Origin: Aliiroseovarius sp. S1123
GTDB lineage: Bacteria; Pseudomonadota; Alphaproteobacteria; Rhodobacterales; Rhodobacteraceae
Direction of reading: 5' to 3'
DNA: 64,000 bases
NCBI RefSeq assembly: GCF_023015885.1
Contig: NZ_JALKBE010000002.1
Coordinates: forward strand, 186,001 to 250,000
The notes beneath the pieces are model-generated. The model was not told the origin of the DNA and ran no database searches. It saw nothing but the letters and a program-made list of their open reading frames with translations. Shown here in pieces: positions 1-8,483 of this stretch (its first letter is position 1; each line of letters begins with the position of its first letter). A program made the translations under genes and the position numbers.

Positions 1-160
1 CGGTAAAATGTTGCAGTAAGTGTGCAAGTAGTGCTGGATTTGGTCATTGGTTCTGTTCAAGGTCGAGCTTGCCTGAGGGGGGCAACTTTGGTCGCTGACG
101 CCAAAGACACAAATTGTAAATGTTTGTGCCTTTAAGTTTGCGATCGATGGAGGTTTATGG

Positions 161-772
161 ATGACCACGCTCTCTGGTCCGGGCAGTATTCGTACACTTG
201 GACGTAAAACTTTTGGCGCAGCCCTGTTGGCCGCGTTGGCAAGCTTTGCCGCGCCGACTGATGGGTTCGCAAGCGGATCTGATTTCCTGAAATCGCGCGG
301 ATTGGGAACGGCTCCGCCGGGCGCGCAACGCCTGTGTTCCACCTATAGCTGGGCCTGTGCGCGTGGATCTTCCAGCGGCACTGTCACGCAGGGACAGATG
401 CAGGTCGTGCGTGCCGTGAACTCGCAGATAAATCGATCAACACCGGCAATTGAAGACAGTCAGCAATATGGCGAGGCCGAGCGTTGGGCAATACCAACAA
501 GCCGAGGCGGCGATTGCGAAGACTACGCTTTGGCCAAGAAACGCGCCCTGATTGGCAAGGGCATTAACCCTCAGCGTTTATTGATCGCGACGGTTCTAGA
601 TCGAAGCAGACGCCCGCATGCGGTGTTGGTTGTGCGCACGGAACAAGGCGACATGGTTTTGGATAACGTTACCAATTCGATCCGGAACTGGCGGGACACC
701 CGATATGTGTTCTTGCGGATGCAAGACCCTAACAAACCGTCACGATGGGTGAATGTCATCGCCGGAGGATGA
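161..772 (+). CDS. Transglutaminase-like cysteine peptidase (BTLCP family), secreted
   Basis: A 203-residue protein of the bacterial transglutaminase-like cysteine proteinase family. The papain-like triad is visible as Cys119 in GGDCEDYA, His153 in RPHAVLVV and Asp168 in VLDNVTN. Residues 15-38 form a hydrophobic signal-like segment ending near FASGS, so export to the periplasm is expected. In other bacteria, for example LapG of Pseudomonas, relatives cleave large surface adhesins, often controlled by a c-di-GMP receptor; no LapD-like partner or adhesin is next to this gene, so the substrate is unknown. The start is supported by GGAGG a few bases upstream of the ATG. The gene appears monocistronic. 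The family call is firm and the adhesin link is inference only. Confidence 0.88.
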   Translation: MTTLSGPGSIRTLGRKTFGAALLAALASFAAPTDGFASGSDFLKSRGLGTAPPGAQRLCSTYSWACARGSSSGTVTQGQMQVVRAVNSQINRSTPAIEDSQQYGEAERWAIPTSRGGDCEDYALAKKRALIGKGINPQRLLIATVLDRSRRPHAVLVVRTEQGDMVLDNVTNSIRNWRDTRYVFLRMQDPNKPSRWVNVIAGG

Positions 773-1141
773 ATGGGGCTGAAGTTCGCCCAAAGCGTTT
801 CGGTTATAACCTGACGCAGGGGAAAACCGAAGCGCAGTGCAAGATTTCTGTATTGCGGGCGTTTCACGACAAGCTTGTGTCTCAAGTTTATCCCGAAACG
901 CATTAGGTTTGCGGTACAGCAATCAGATCAAGCAATAGAAAGGGTGCGGCTGTGCTCTTTTTTTGTCAGATACACATGACTTAGCCGCTCCCACCGCCGG
1001 TCGGGCTTCTTCATGGTGTACAGCTCCTACAAACACAGGGCTAAAACTGATTCACAACGAAATAACCCGGCAAGAGAACACTTCTTGCCGGGTTAATTTT
1101 TTGTAATTTCTCTTTCCGCCCGTAATCAGGGGCTAAAGATA
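773..1141. other. Intergenic region between convergent genes
   Basis: About 370 bases separate the peptidase from the convergent repeat-protein gene. Apart from a strong hairpin near the right end I see no reading frame with a ribosome binding site or recognisable protein. The opposite-strand frames here only continue antisense to the peptidase gene. Confidence 0.5.
1064..1101. terminator. Bidirectional intrinsic terminator
   Basis: The 11-bp stem AACCCGGCAAG / CTTGCCGGGTT encloses a short loop and is followed on + by AATTTTTTG. It lies between the ends of two convergent genes, about 40 bases past the stop codon of the minus-strand repeat protein. The T-run is on + and the minus side is A/T-rich, so it may serve both strands. 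Confidence 0.75.
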
Positions 1142-1879
1142 TCAGCGGTCGTCGTCATCCTTGCCCGATTTGCCGGGTACGCCATCGCCACCGCCGTTAC
1201 CGATGCCATTGTCGCCTTGTGGGCCACCACGGCCATCGCCGGTTCCGTCGCCATCACCATCGGTGCCATCGTCGTCATCGCCAGTTCCGTCGCCGTCACC
1301 ATCGGTACCGTCGCCGTCACCATCGGTGCCATCTCCGTCACCATCGGTGCCATCTCCGTCACCGTCGCCGTCACCGTCACCGTCGCCGTCTCCGGTTGGA
1401 TCCGGATTGTCGCCGGGTTCACCAGGATCCGGGTTGTCACCGGGTTCACCGGGATCCGGATTGTCACCCGGGTCACCCGGATCTGGGTTGTCCCCATCAC
1501 CCGGACCATCTCCTCCGCCGTCATCAGGACCTTCACCTGGTCCGGGTCGCGGAACGAGTTTCGGAATTTTGCCATCCTTGTCGCGGTGCGAAGGCGGCGG
1601 CACGACCGTCGTTGCCGTCGGTAGCGCGTTCAGCGCGTCGGCGAATGCCGGACATTCTTGCGTAACATCAGCAAGAACGTTCAGAAACTCATCCTGACGC
1701 TGGATATAGCGAAGCATCTGCATTGTGACGACTTCGCATTTGCAAAGCACATCGGTTTCCAGCGATAGTTTCGCTGTTGACACATTACAGTATTGCTTTG
1801 CATGCGCGATCTGTGTGGATCCCCCCCAGACCGCACCAGCCATTGCAAGCGCGGCCAGCGCTGTCTTACGTGTAAGCAT
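1142..1879 (-). CDS. Secreted Asp/Gly-repeat protein, function unknown
   Basis: The product has 245 residues. Residues 1-27 look like a signal peptide ending AHA. The mature N-terminal part (about 28-100) carries four cysteines (31, 46, 48, 76), with a CKC pair, and looks like a small disulfide-stabilised helical domain. From about residue 110 the chain becomes low complexity: Pro/Gly-rich, then several NPDPGEPGD units, then TDGDGDG units, ending in a Lys/Asp-rich tail. Such acidic Asp-Gly arrays resemble calcium-binding or intrinsically disordered surface segments, but no canonical RTX nonapeptide is present. The start has AAGAGGGGTG just upstream. I do not recognise a family; the exported, disordered and acidic nature is all that can be supported. 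Confidence 0.7.
   Translation of the reverse strand: MLTRKTALAALAMAGAVWGGSTQIAHAKQYCNVSTAKLSLETDVLCKCEVVTMQMLRYIQRQDEFLNVLADVTQECPAFADALNALPTATTVVPPPSHRDKDGKIPKLVPRPGPGEGPDDGGGDGPGDGDNPDPGDPGDNPDPGEPGDNPDPGEPGDNPDPTGDGDGDGDGDGDGDGTDGDGDGTDGDGDGTDGDGDGTGDDDDGTDGDGDGTGDGRGGPQGDNGIGNGGGDGVPGKSGKDDDDR
1235..1495 (-). repeat. In-frame tandem repeats encoding Asp-Gly-Pro units
   Basis: Two short-unit arrays lie inside the secreted protein gene: a roughly 27-base unit giving DNPDPGEPG, and a 21-base unit giving TDGDGDG plus shorter GD dipeptides. All visible units are multiples of three, so slippage would change protein length without frameshifting. Copies differ at third positions, so the array is not freshly expanded throughout. 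Confidence 0.7.
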
Positions 1880-2165
1880 TTTTCACCCCTCTTAAAGTAC
1901 TGCTTCACAAAATTCGTTGGTCAAAAAAGACACTAACTTGAGTCAAATAATGTTCAGTTTGGCACAGAAAACGGGAAATTGCCACAATTGAGTTTAAAAT
2001 GTGTCCAGAATGCGACCAAGTCGTCTTGGGCGCAGCAGAAAATCTTGCGTTAGATAGGGGATTGTGTGAACCGAGAGGGAGAGTTCGCGGTTATAAATTG
2101 CAAGATCGAAACACGGGCGGTCATATTCTGATTGAGAAACCCGGGGCGAGTTATGTCACGCAATT

Positions 2166-2387
2166 TCAGCCCAGCGTCTCTTTTTCCAAAAGACGTCGGA
2201 GAGTGTCACGACCGCGCGCCTCTGCCCGACGGATGCGGACGGCTGTCATGAATGCTTCTTCTAGTGTGGTAGATGACGCACCGATGGTCTTCTTGACCTC
2301 GTCCACCAATGCGTCATTTCCGGTCATCCGCGCGGCATCAAGAACTTCTTGTGCCAGTTTGTCGGCGACTTGTTCCAGCAGATCCAT
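2166..2387 (-). CDS. Small hypothetical helical protein downstream of hydrolase
   Basis: A 73-residue acidic/basic helical protein with no cysteine, signal peptide or membrane segment. It begins 7 bases after the stop of the alpha/beta hydrolase, and GAGGC sits within the preceding gene's end as a ribosome binding site, so the two are almost certainly co-transcribed. I recognise no domain. Genes of this kind are common after this hydrolase in Rhodobacteraceae as far as I recall, but no function is known to me. Confidence 0.6.
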   Translation of the reverse strand: MDLLEQVADKLAQEVLDAARMTGNDALVDEVKKTIGASSTTLEEAFMTAVRIRRAEARGRDTLRRLLEKETLG

Positions 2388-2394
2388 CAGGGCC

Positions 2395-3048
2395 TCAGCG
2401 CGTGGTCTCGGTCAGGCGGCGGCGGACATATTCGTCCACATGGGTGATCATCGTGTCCATGTGGTCATCTTCGAAAAAGTGACCAGATCCCGGGATCTCT
2501 TCATGGGTGACGGTGATGCCTTTTTGTTCGTGCAGCTTGTTGACCAGCGTGTGCGTGTCAGCCGGCGGCGCAACACGGTCTGCCGTGCCGTTGATGATCA
2601 GACCAGAGCTGGGGCAGGGTGCCAGGAAGCTGAAGTCATACATGTTTGCGGGCGGACTAACCGAGACGAAGCCGGTGATTTCTGGACGGCGCATCAAAAG
2701 CTGCATGCCGATCCATGCCCCGAACGAGAACCCGGCAACCCAGCAATGCTTGGCGTTCTGGTTCATCGATTGCAGGTAATCCAGCGCCGAGGCCGCATCC
2801 GACAGCTCACCCACGCCTTGGTCATATTCGCCTTGACTGCGGCCCACGCCACGGAAGTTAAAGCGCAGCACGTTGAAGCCCATGTTGTGGAAGGCATAGT
2901 GCAGGTTATAGACGACTTTGTTGTTCATCGTGCCGCCAAACTGCGGGTGCGGATGCAGGATGATGGCGATGGGGGCGTCTTTTTCTTTCTGAGCGTGATA
3001 GCGGCCTTCAAGTCGGCCCTCGGGGCCTGCAAAAATCACTTCGGGCAT
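2395..3048 (-). CDS. Alpha/beta hydrolase (serine esterase-like)
   Basis: A 217-residue cytoplasmic alpha/beta hydrolase of the short type without a cap domain. The nucleophile elbow is GFSFG with Ser108, the acid is probably Asp157 in NGTADRVAPP, and the histidine is His190 in GSGHFF. The HPHPQFGGTMNN segment near residue 32 is the oxyanion-side motif of this subfamily, which includes uncharacterised YtfL/DUF-type hydrolases and dienelactone-hydrolase relatives. I chose the start at MPEV because AAAGAGG lies upstream; a longer frame with an unnatural basic N-terminus exists but has no such signal. It is divergent from iscR. The substrate is unknown. Confidence 0.85.
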   Translation of the reverse strand: MPEVIFAGPEGRLEGRYHAQKEKDAPIAIILHPHPQFGGTMNNKVVYNLHYAFHNMGFNVLRFNFRGVGRSQGEYDQGVGELSDAASALDYLQSMNQNAKHCWVAGFSFGAWIGMQLLMRRPEITGFVSVSPPANMYDFSFLAPCPSSGLIINGTADRVAPPADTHTLVNKLHEQKGITVTHEEIPGSGHFFEDDHMDTMITHVDEYVRRRLTETTR

Positions 3049-3139
3049 CTGGTCTGGGCCTCTTTTTCGTTTGTCTGGGGCAGCAGCTGTCAGAAAACCG
3101 GTTTTCTTGACGCTGGCTGACCCGCACCATAATACGGAG

Positions 3140-3177
3140 TTGGTGATCTGGGCGCGGCGTGTCCGCGGTGTCACCAA
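3140..3177. other. Nested inverted repeat in the iscR/hydrolase divergent region
   Basis: TTGGTGA and TCACCAA form outer arms around an inner CGCGG-CGTGT-CCGCG hairpin. On the minus strand it would lie in the hydrolase leader; on + it lies upstream of the iscR promoter region. It could be a regulator site or an RNA structure. No known riboswitch consensus is recognised. Confidence 0.4.
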
Positions 3178-3184
3178 TCCTAAG

Positions 3185-3198
3185 TGACCTAGTGGTCA
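3185..3198 (+). promoter_or_regulatory. Palindromic operator candidate upstream of iscR
   Basis: TGACC-TAGT-GGTCA is a perfect 5+5 inverted repeat about 40 bases before the iscR start. IscR-type regulators usually autoregulate through dyad sites at this position, so this is a reasonable candidate for the IscR or another iron-responsive site. Assignment to a given regulator is inference. Confidence 0.4.
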
Positions 3199-3235
3199 GG
3201 GCCGAAAAGGTCAATGTTTTTGCAGGGGGAACGGT

Positions 3236-3697
3236 ATGAAGCTGTCCACAAAAGGCCGATATGCAATGGTTGCGCTGGCGGATCTGGCGATGCAGGACGA
3301 CGGGGCGCTTCTTTCGTTGACCGATTTGGCCAAACGACAGGACATTTCGCTTCCCTATCTTGAGCAGCTTTTCGTCAAACTGCGCCGTGCCGGGTTGGTG
3401 GACAGCGTCCGTGGACCGGGCGGAGGATATAAACTGGCGCGCGCGGCATCGGAAATTCGCGTGTCGGAAGTGCTGGAAGCCGTGGATGAAACCGTATCAG
3501 CGATGCACAAAGGCGCGGGCGCGTCTGGTGCGTCCTCAGGCTCGCGTGCGCAATCTATGACCAACCGGTTGTGGGAGGGCCTCTCGGCCCATGTCTATGT
3601 GTTTCTGCACCAAACCCGTCTGTCGGACGTGGTGAAGAATGAACTGACCCCTTGCCCCGCAGTGCCCACGCTGTTTTCGGTGGTGGACGAGGACTAG
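3236..3697 (+). CDS. iscR: Rrf2-family Fe-S regulator IscR, single-cysteine type
   Basis: A 153-residue Rrf2 winged-helix regulator heading the suf operon. The N-terminal HTH (KLSTKGRYAMVALADLA, then the recognition region around ISLPYLEQLF) and the wing GPGGGYKLAR are typical of IscR. In the classical protein three cysteines near residues 92-106 bind a [2Fe-2S] cluster; here that stretch reads HKGAGASGASS and has none. The only cysteine is Cys140 in LTPCPAVP. Rhodobacter sphaeroides IscR is known to bind its cluster with a single cysteine, so this looks like the same variant. AGGGGGAA lies before the ATG. It probably represses the downstream suf genes when Fe-S supply is adequate. Confidence 0.9.
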   Translation: MKLSTKGRYAMVALADLAMQDDGALLSLTDLAKRQDISLPYLEQLFVKLRRAGLVDSVRGPGGGYKLARAASEIRVSEVLEAVDETVSAMHKGAGASGASSGSRAQSMTNRLWEGLSAHVYVFLHQTRLSDVVKNELTPCPAVPTLFSVVDED

Positions 3698-3710
3698 GCC
3701 GCTTCGCGGC
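3698..3710 (+). other. Small hairpin after iscR
   Basis: GCCGC-TTC-GCGGC directly follows the iscR stop codon. There is no T-run, so it is more likely a processing or attenuation structure than a full terminator between iscR and the rest of the suf operon. Confidence 0.4.
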
Positions 3711-3728
3711 GATTTAAGGCCTTCGGCG

Positions 3729-3751
3729 AGGATATTTATGGCAAGAAAATG
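3729..3751 (+). repeat. Dispersed repeat element, copy 1
   Basis: AGGATATTT, one variable base, then TGGCAAGAAAATG. The same element recurs after sufS. It contains an ATG that could be mistaken for the start of the following desulfurase. Elements of this kind are, from memory, numerous in roseobacter intergenic DNA. Confidence 0.65.
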
Positions 3752-3766
3752 CGAAGGAGTGCGCCG

Positions 3767-4810
3767 GTGAGCCGCGTGTATCTGGATTGGAACGCCACGA
3801 CGCCTTTGCGGGCCGAGGCCAAGGCCGCGATGATCGAGGCGATGGAGCTTGTGGGCAACCCGTCCTCGGTTCACGCTGAAGGGCGTGCTGCGAAAGGTAT
3901 GATTGAGCGGGCGCGAAAGGATCTGGCAGCAGCGCTGGGGGCGGAAGGGGCAGATATAATCTTTACCTCTTCTGCAACCGAGGCTGCAGCGCTGGCTTTG
4001 GCGGGGCGGCATCTGTCTTGCGCAGGGATCGAGCATGACGCCGTGCGGTCATGGTGCACCGAAGACTTGGTGATTGATGGGCATGGCGCGGTCACTGTTT
4101 CAGAACCACAGCAAAGTACGCTGCAACTGGCAAATTCCGAGACCGGGGTGATCCAAACCTTGCCTGAAGGCGTAGTCATGACTGATGCCACGCAGGCGTT
4201 TGGCAAGATCCCTTTTGCTTTCAATTGGTGCGGGGCCCAAATGGCGATCGTATCGGCTCACAAACTTGGTGGTCCCAAGGGCGTCGGCGCGCTGATCGTA
4301 AAGCGAGGCACCGACATCGAGGCGCGGATTAAGGGGGGCGGGCAAGAGATGGGACGCCGGTCCGGGACCGAGAACGTCATCGGGATTGCGGGATTTGCCG
4401 CCGCTGCGGTTGCCGCGCAGAAAGATTTGGAAGCCGGAACCTGGTCGAAGGTCGAGAAACTTAGAAAGATTCTAGAAAACACCATTGCGGAATCGGCGAA
4501 TAAGACTATTTTTGTCGGGAAAGTCGCGAACAGGCTTCCCAACACCTCGTGTTTCGTCACTCCGGGCTGGAAAGGTGAGACGCAGGTGATGGTGATGGAC
4601 CTGGCCGGATTTGCGGTTTCCGCGGGTTCGGCCTGTTCATCGGGGAAGGTAAAATCCAGCGCTGCTTTGGCGGCAATGGGATTTGATCAGGACCACGCGG
4701 GATGCGCTTTGCGCGTCTCGCTTGGACCTTTGACAAGTGAGACGGAAGTCCGGGCTTTTGCACAGGCCTGGCTTCACGAACATGAGAAATTCCGCGCGCG
4801 GGGACGTTAG
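3767..4810 (+). CDS. NifS/IscS-like cysteine desulfurase
   Basis: A PLP-dependent aminotransferase class V enzyme of 347 residues, shorter than E. coli IscS (about 400). The PLP lysine is Lys166 in [11 protein letters not shown] and the catalytic persulfide cysteine is Cys290 in [10 protein letters not shown], the signature of the NifS/IscS (group I) loop. It moves sulfur from cysteine to an acceptor. I chose the GTG start because AAGGAG lies 7 bases before it; the ATG 18 bases upstream belongs to a dispersed repeat. It sits between iscR and sufB, so the operon carries two desulfurases, this one and SufS. Which one feeds SufB is not determined by sequence. Confidence 0.88.
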   Translation: MSRVYLDWNATTPLRAEAKAAMIEAMELVGNPSSVHAEGRAAKGMIERARKDLAAALGAEGADIIFTSSATEAAALALAGRHLSCAGIEHDAVRSWCTEDLVIDGHGAVTVSEPQQSTLQLANSETGVIQTLPEGVVMTDATQAFGKIPFAFNWCGAQMAIVSAHKLGGPKGVGALIVKRGTDIEARIKGGGQEMGRRSGTENVIGIAGFAAAAVAAQKDLEAGTWSKVEKLRKILENTIAESANKTIFVGKVANRLPNTSCFVTPGWKGETQVMVMDLAGFAVSAGSACSSGKVKSSAALAAMGFDQDHAGCALRVSLGPLTSETEVRAFAQAWLHEHEKFRARGR

Positions 4811-4836
4811 CCCCCTGCGGATTGAAAGGACAAAAA

Positions 4837-6360
4837 GTGGCCGGTGTGGATGAACTGATCGCCAAGGAAGGCGTTGAAGAGGAAACCGTAGAAGCGGTAA
4901 AATCGCTTGCCGGGGCCTATAAATACGGCTGGGAAACCGAGATCGAGATGGAATACGCCCCCAAAGGCGTGAACCCCGATATCGTCCGTCTGATTTCTGA
5001 CAAGAATGACGAACCCGAATGGATGACCGAATGGCGTCTCGAGGCGTTTGCCCGTTGGGAAAAGCTGGATGAACCCAGCTGGGCGCTGCTGAATTATCCG
5101 GAAATCGACTTTCAAGACCAGTATTACTATGCCCGTCCGAAATCGATGGAAGAAAAACCCAAGTCGTTGGATGATGTAGATCCCAAGCTACTGGAAACAT
5201 ACAAGAAGCTGGGCATTCCACTGAAAGAGCAGATGATCCTTGCTGGCGTCGACGGTGCCGAGGATATGCCCGCCGAGGGTCGCAAGGTCGCCGTGGACGC
5301 CGTGTTTGACTCGGTGTCCGTGGGCACGACCTTCCAAGCAGAGCTGAAGAAGGCGGGCGTTATCTTTTGTTCGATCTCGGAAGCGATCAAAGAGCATCCC
5401 GAGCTGGTGAAGAAGTATCTGGGCTCGGTGGTTCCGGTGTCGGATAACTATTATGCGACGCTGAACTCGGCCGTGTTCTCGGACGGGTCGTTCGTCTACA
5501 TCCCGCCCAACACACGCTGCCCGATGGAGTTGTCGACCTATTTCCGCATCAACGCAGAAAACACCGGCCAGTTCGAGCGCACGCTGATCATCGCCGATAA
5601 AGGCAGCTATGTCAGCTACTTGGAAGGCTGCACCGCGCCGCAACGTGACACCGCGCAGCTGCACGCCGCTGTGGTTGAGATCATCATCGAGGAAGACGCC
5701 GAGGTGAAATACTCGACCGTTCAGAACTGGTATCCCGGTGATGAAAACGGCAAAGGCGGCATTTATAACTTTGTGACCAAACGCGCGGATTGCCGTGGCG
5801 ACCGGTCGAAAGTGATGTGGACGCAGGTGGAAACCGGGTCGGCTGTGACGTGGAAATACCCGTCCTGCATCCTGCGCGGCGCGGAAAGCCAGGGCGAGTT
5901 TTACTCCATCGCGATCACCAACAACTATCAGCAGGCCGATACCGGCACGAAGATGGTGCATCTGGGCCGCGATACTAAATCGCGCATTGTGTCGAAGGGC
6001 ATCTCGGCAGGTAAAGCACAGAACACCTATCGTGGTCTGGTGTCGATGCACCCGAAAGCCAAGAACTCGCGCAACTATACGCAGTGCGACAGCTTGCTGA
6101 TCGGCGATAAATGCGGGGCGCACACGGTTCCCTATATCGAGGTGAAGAACAACTCGTCCCGCGTTGAGCACGAGGCGACCACATCGAAGGTGGATGAAGA
6201 ACAGATGTTCTATTGCCGCCAGCGGGGCATGGACGAAGAAGAGGCCGTGGCCCTGATCGTCAACGGCTTCGCCAAAGAGGTGCTGCAAGCCCTGCCAATG
6301 GAATTTGCCATGGAAGCCCAACAGCTTGTGGCGATTTCGCTTGAGGGGTCTGTGGGCTAA
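4837..6360 (+). CDS. sufB: Fe-S cluster assembly scaffold protein SufB
   Basis: SufB forms the SufBC2D scaffold on which Fe-S clusters are built in the cytoplasm. The 507-residue product matches the usual length and contains the characteristic beta-helix core, with segments such as [48 protein letters not shown] and the C-terminal [21 protein letters not shown] stretch. The GTG start (reading [10 protein letters not shown]) is preceded by AAGGA with six bases spacing; the TTG upstream lacks a site. It begins 26 bases after the desulfurase and precedes sufC by about 60 bases, so the genes form one operon, presumably under IscR. Confidence 0.95.
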   Translation: MAGVDELIAKEGVEEETVEAVKSLAGAYKYGWETEIEMEYAPKGVNPDIVRLISDKNDEPEWMTEWRLEAFARWEKLDEPSWALLNYPEIDFQDQYYYARPKSMEEKPKSLDDVDPKLLETYKKLGIPLKEQMILAGVDGAEDMPAEGRKVAVDAVFDSVSVGTTFQAELKKAGVIFCSISEAIKEHPELVKKYLGSVVPVSDNYYATLNSAVFSDGSFVYIPPNTRCPMELSTYFRINAENTGQFERTLIIADKGSYVSYLEGCTAPQRDTAQLHAAVVEIIIEEDAEVKYSTVQNWYPGDENGKGGIYNFVTKRADCRGDRSKVMWTQVETGSAVTWKYPSCILRGAESQGEFYSIAITNNYQQADTGTKMVHLGRDTKSRIVSKGISAGKAQNTYRGLVSMHPKAKNSRNYTQCDSLLIGDKCGAHTVPYIEVKNNSSRVEHEATTSKVDEEQMFYCRQRGMDEEEAVALIVNGFAKEVLQALPMEFAMEAQQLVAISLEGSVG

Positions 6361-6421
6361 GCCCGGCCTGATGAATATTTGACCGCCACGACGCTGGCGA
6401 TGGTCTTGAAGGACAATAAAG

Positions 6422-7180
6422 ATGCTTAAAATCAACAACCTGCACGTCAAACTTGAAGAAGAGGATAAGCAGATCCTCAAAGGCGTGGATTTGGAAGTGC
6501 CGGCTGGCAAAGTGCACGCGATCATGGGGCCGAACGGATCGGGCAAATCGACCTTGTCGTACGTGTTGTCGGGCCGTGACGGCTATGAAGTAACCGCTGG
6601 AGACGCAACGCTGGACGGCGAAGAGCTGCTGGACATGGAGCCGGAAGAGCGCGCCGCTGCGGGCCTGTTTCTGGCCTTCCAATACCCGGTCGAGATCCCC
6701 GGCGTAGGCAACATGACTTTCCTGCGCACCGCGGTGAACGCACAGCGCAAAGCACGCGGAGAAGAGGAAATGTCGGCCGCCGACTTCCTGAAGTTTGTCC
6801 GTGCCAAGGCAAAAGACCTGAAAATCGACGCGGATATGCTGAAGCGCCCCGTGAACGTGGGTTTCTCGGGTGGTGAAAAGAAGCGTAACGAGATCCTGCA
6901 GATGGCGATGCTTGAGCCCAAGATGTGCATCTTGGACGAAACGGACTCGGGTCTGGACGTGGACGCGATGAAACTGGTGTCGGAAGGCGTGAACGCGCTG
7001 CGTGACGAAGGCCGCTCGTTCCTTGTGATCACCCACTATCAGCGTCTGCTGGATCACATTAAACCCGACGTGGTGCACATCATGGCCGCTGGCCGCATCG
7101 TGAAATCGGGTGGTCCCGAGCTGGCACTGGAAGTCGAGCACAACGGCTATGCCGATATCCTGGCGGAGATCGACGCATGA
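6422..7180 (+). CDS. sufC: Fe-S cluster assembly ATPase SufC
   Basis: This 252-residue ABC-type ATPase powers the SufBCD scaffold. Walker A is GPNGSGKST (residues 36-44), the family-specific signature is FSGGEKKRNE, and Walker B runs into MCILDETDSGLD, with the D-loop DSGLDVDA and switch His in ITHYQRLL, all as in SufC rather than transporters. It overlaps sufD by four bases (ATGA), implying translational coupling and stoichiometric synthesis. No membrane segment is present, as expected for a soluble assembly ATPase. Confidence 0.95.
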   Translation: MLKINNLHVKLEEEDKQILKGVDLEVPAGKVHAIMGPNGSGKSTLSYVLSGRDGYEVTAGDATLDGEELLDMEPEERAAAGLFLAFQYPVEIPGVGNMTFLRTAVNAQRKARGEEEMSAADFLKFVRAKAKDLKIDADMLKRPVNVGFSGGEKKRNEILQMAMLEPKMCILDETDSGLDVDAMKLVSEGVNALRDEGRSFLVITHYQRLLDHIKPDVVHIMAAGRIVKSGGPELALEVEHNGYADILAEIDA

Positions 7181-8466
7181 GCACCGCTGTGAAAATGCAG
7201 GCAGCTCTGATCAGCGCCGACGCGCGCCCGGCCTCGGGGGCTTGGTTGGCAGATGCGCGTGCAGATGCCGCAAGCCGTCTGGCCGCGATGGGGCTGCCCA
7301 CGCGCAGGGATGAGTATTGGAAATGGACCCGTCCAGACAGCCTGATCAGTGCCGTTGCGGATACCGCAGAAGTTCTTGATTATGAAGGTGAAGAGCCGCT
7401 CTTTAGCGACGTTGACCGCCTGAAGGTCGTGTTTGTCGACGGTGTATTTAGTGCCGAGGAATCTGATGCGCTGGAAGGCGAAGGGCTTGAGATCGAGCGC
7501 CTCGCGGATGCGGCAGCAAAGGACATTCACTGGGCCAAAGATTTGTATGGTGTGCTGGAAACCCGCGGGCAAACCCCCGTCAATCGCCCCATCGCCGTGC
7601 ATAACACCGCAATGGCCACCGACGGGGTGGTGATCCGGGTAACGGGCGCCCTCAGCCGTCCTGTGAGCTTGGTTTATCGCCACGAAGATGCCAACTCGGA
7701 TGCGATTTTGCACAGCGTTATTCGGCTGGAAGACGGGGCCGAGCTGACGTTGCTCGAAAACGGTCCAGCCGCTGCACGGTTCTCGAGTGTTCTTGAGGTG
7801 GATGTCGCCAAAGGCGCGGCTTTCCACCATGTACGTGCGCAGGGCCGGGATCATGACCGTCAGGCCATAACGCATGTCTTCGCGCGCGTTGATGCCGAAG
7901 CGACCTTCAAAAGCTTCACAGTGACGGTGAACGGCAAGCTGACGCGCAATGAATGCGTGATCGACATTGTTGGTGATAACGCCGTGGCCCATATCGCTGG
8001 CGCGGCGCTTGGTGACGGGGCTGAACACGAATTCCATCACGACGACACGGTTTTCATCACGCATGATGCTGTGGCTTGCGAAAGCCGTCAGGTCTTCAAG
8101 AAAGTGCTGAAGAACGGTGCAAAAGGCGTGTTCCAAGGTAAGATCCTTGTGAAGCCGGACGCGCAGAAAACGGATGGCTATCAGAAGTCCCAGTCGCTTC
8201 TTTTGGATGACGATGCGAGCTTCCAGGCAAAACCCGAGCTTGAGATCTACGCCGATGATGTGATCTGTTCGCATGGGTCGACCACAGGGGCGATCGACGA
8301 AGAGGCGCTGTTTTATCTGCGTTCGCGTGGCGTTCCGACGCCAATTGCGACCGATCTTCTTGTGTTGGCGTTCTTGGCCGACGCCATCGAAGAGATCGAG
8401 GACGAAGATATCGCAGCTGATGTCACCGGGCGTCTGGACGCCTGGTTGGCACGACGCCGCGGTTGA
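7177..8466 (+). CDS. sufD: Fe-S cluster assembly protein SufD
   Basis: SufD is the paralogue of SufB that completes the scaffold and helps iron entry. The 429-residue product has a divergent N-terminal half (including LPTRRDEYWKWTRPDSL) and the conserved C-terminal half: CESRQVFKKVLKNGAKGVFQGKI written here as two blocks, CESRQVFKKVLKN and AKGVFQGKI, then SLLLDDDASFQAKPELEIYADDV in pieces SLLLDDDA and KPELEIYADDV, and CSHGSTTGAIDEEALFYLRSRG beginning CSHGSTTGAID. The start overlaps the sufC stop. A short 17-base gap leads into two membrane-protein genes that precede sufS. Confidence 0.93.
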   Translation: MSTAVKMQAALISADARPASGAWLADARADAASRLAAMGLPTRRDEYWKWTRPDSLISAVADTAEVLDYEGEEPLFSDVDRLKVVFVDGVFSAEESDALEGEGLEIERLADAAAKDIHWAKDLYGVLETRGQTPVNRPIAVHNTAMATDGVVIRVTGALSRPVSLVYRHEDANSDAILHSVIRLEDGAELTLLENGPAAARFSSVLEVDVAKGAAFHHVRAQGRDHDRQAITHVFARVDAEATFKSFTVTVNGKLTRNECVIDIVGDNAVAHIAGAALGDGAEHEFHHDDTVFITHDAVACESRQVFKKVLKNGAKGVFQGKILVKPDAQKTDGYQKSQSLLLDDDASFQAKPELEIYADDVICSHGSTTGAIDEEALFYLRSRGVPTPIATDLLVLAFLADAIEEIEDEDIAADVTGRLDAWLARRRG

Positions 8467-8483
8467 TCTGAGGGGGGCGTCTG

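Noticed and set aside
1235-1495. Possible CRISPR array
   Set aside because: Units are short, contiguous, codon-phased and have no unique spacers; they encode Asp-Gly repeats.
1999-3120. Long + strand open frame of 373 codons
   Set aside because: It is antisense to the alpha/beta hydrolase and its small neighbour, is rich in Arg/Val/Ala runs typical of shadow frames, and has no ribosome site.
3749-3766. ATG start for the first cysteine desulfurase
   Set aside because: The ATG belongs to the dispersed repeat; the GTG 18 bases later has AAGGAG at ideal spacing and matches the family N-terminus.
5188-6546. 452-codon minus-strand frame
   Set aside because: Antisense to sufB, which has full family motifs; the composition (many His/Arg/Gly) is that of a complementary strand of GC-rich coding DNA.
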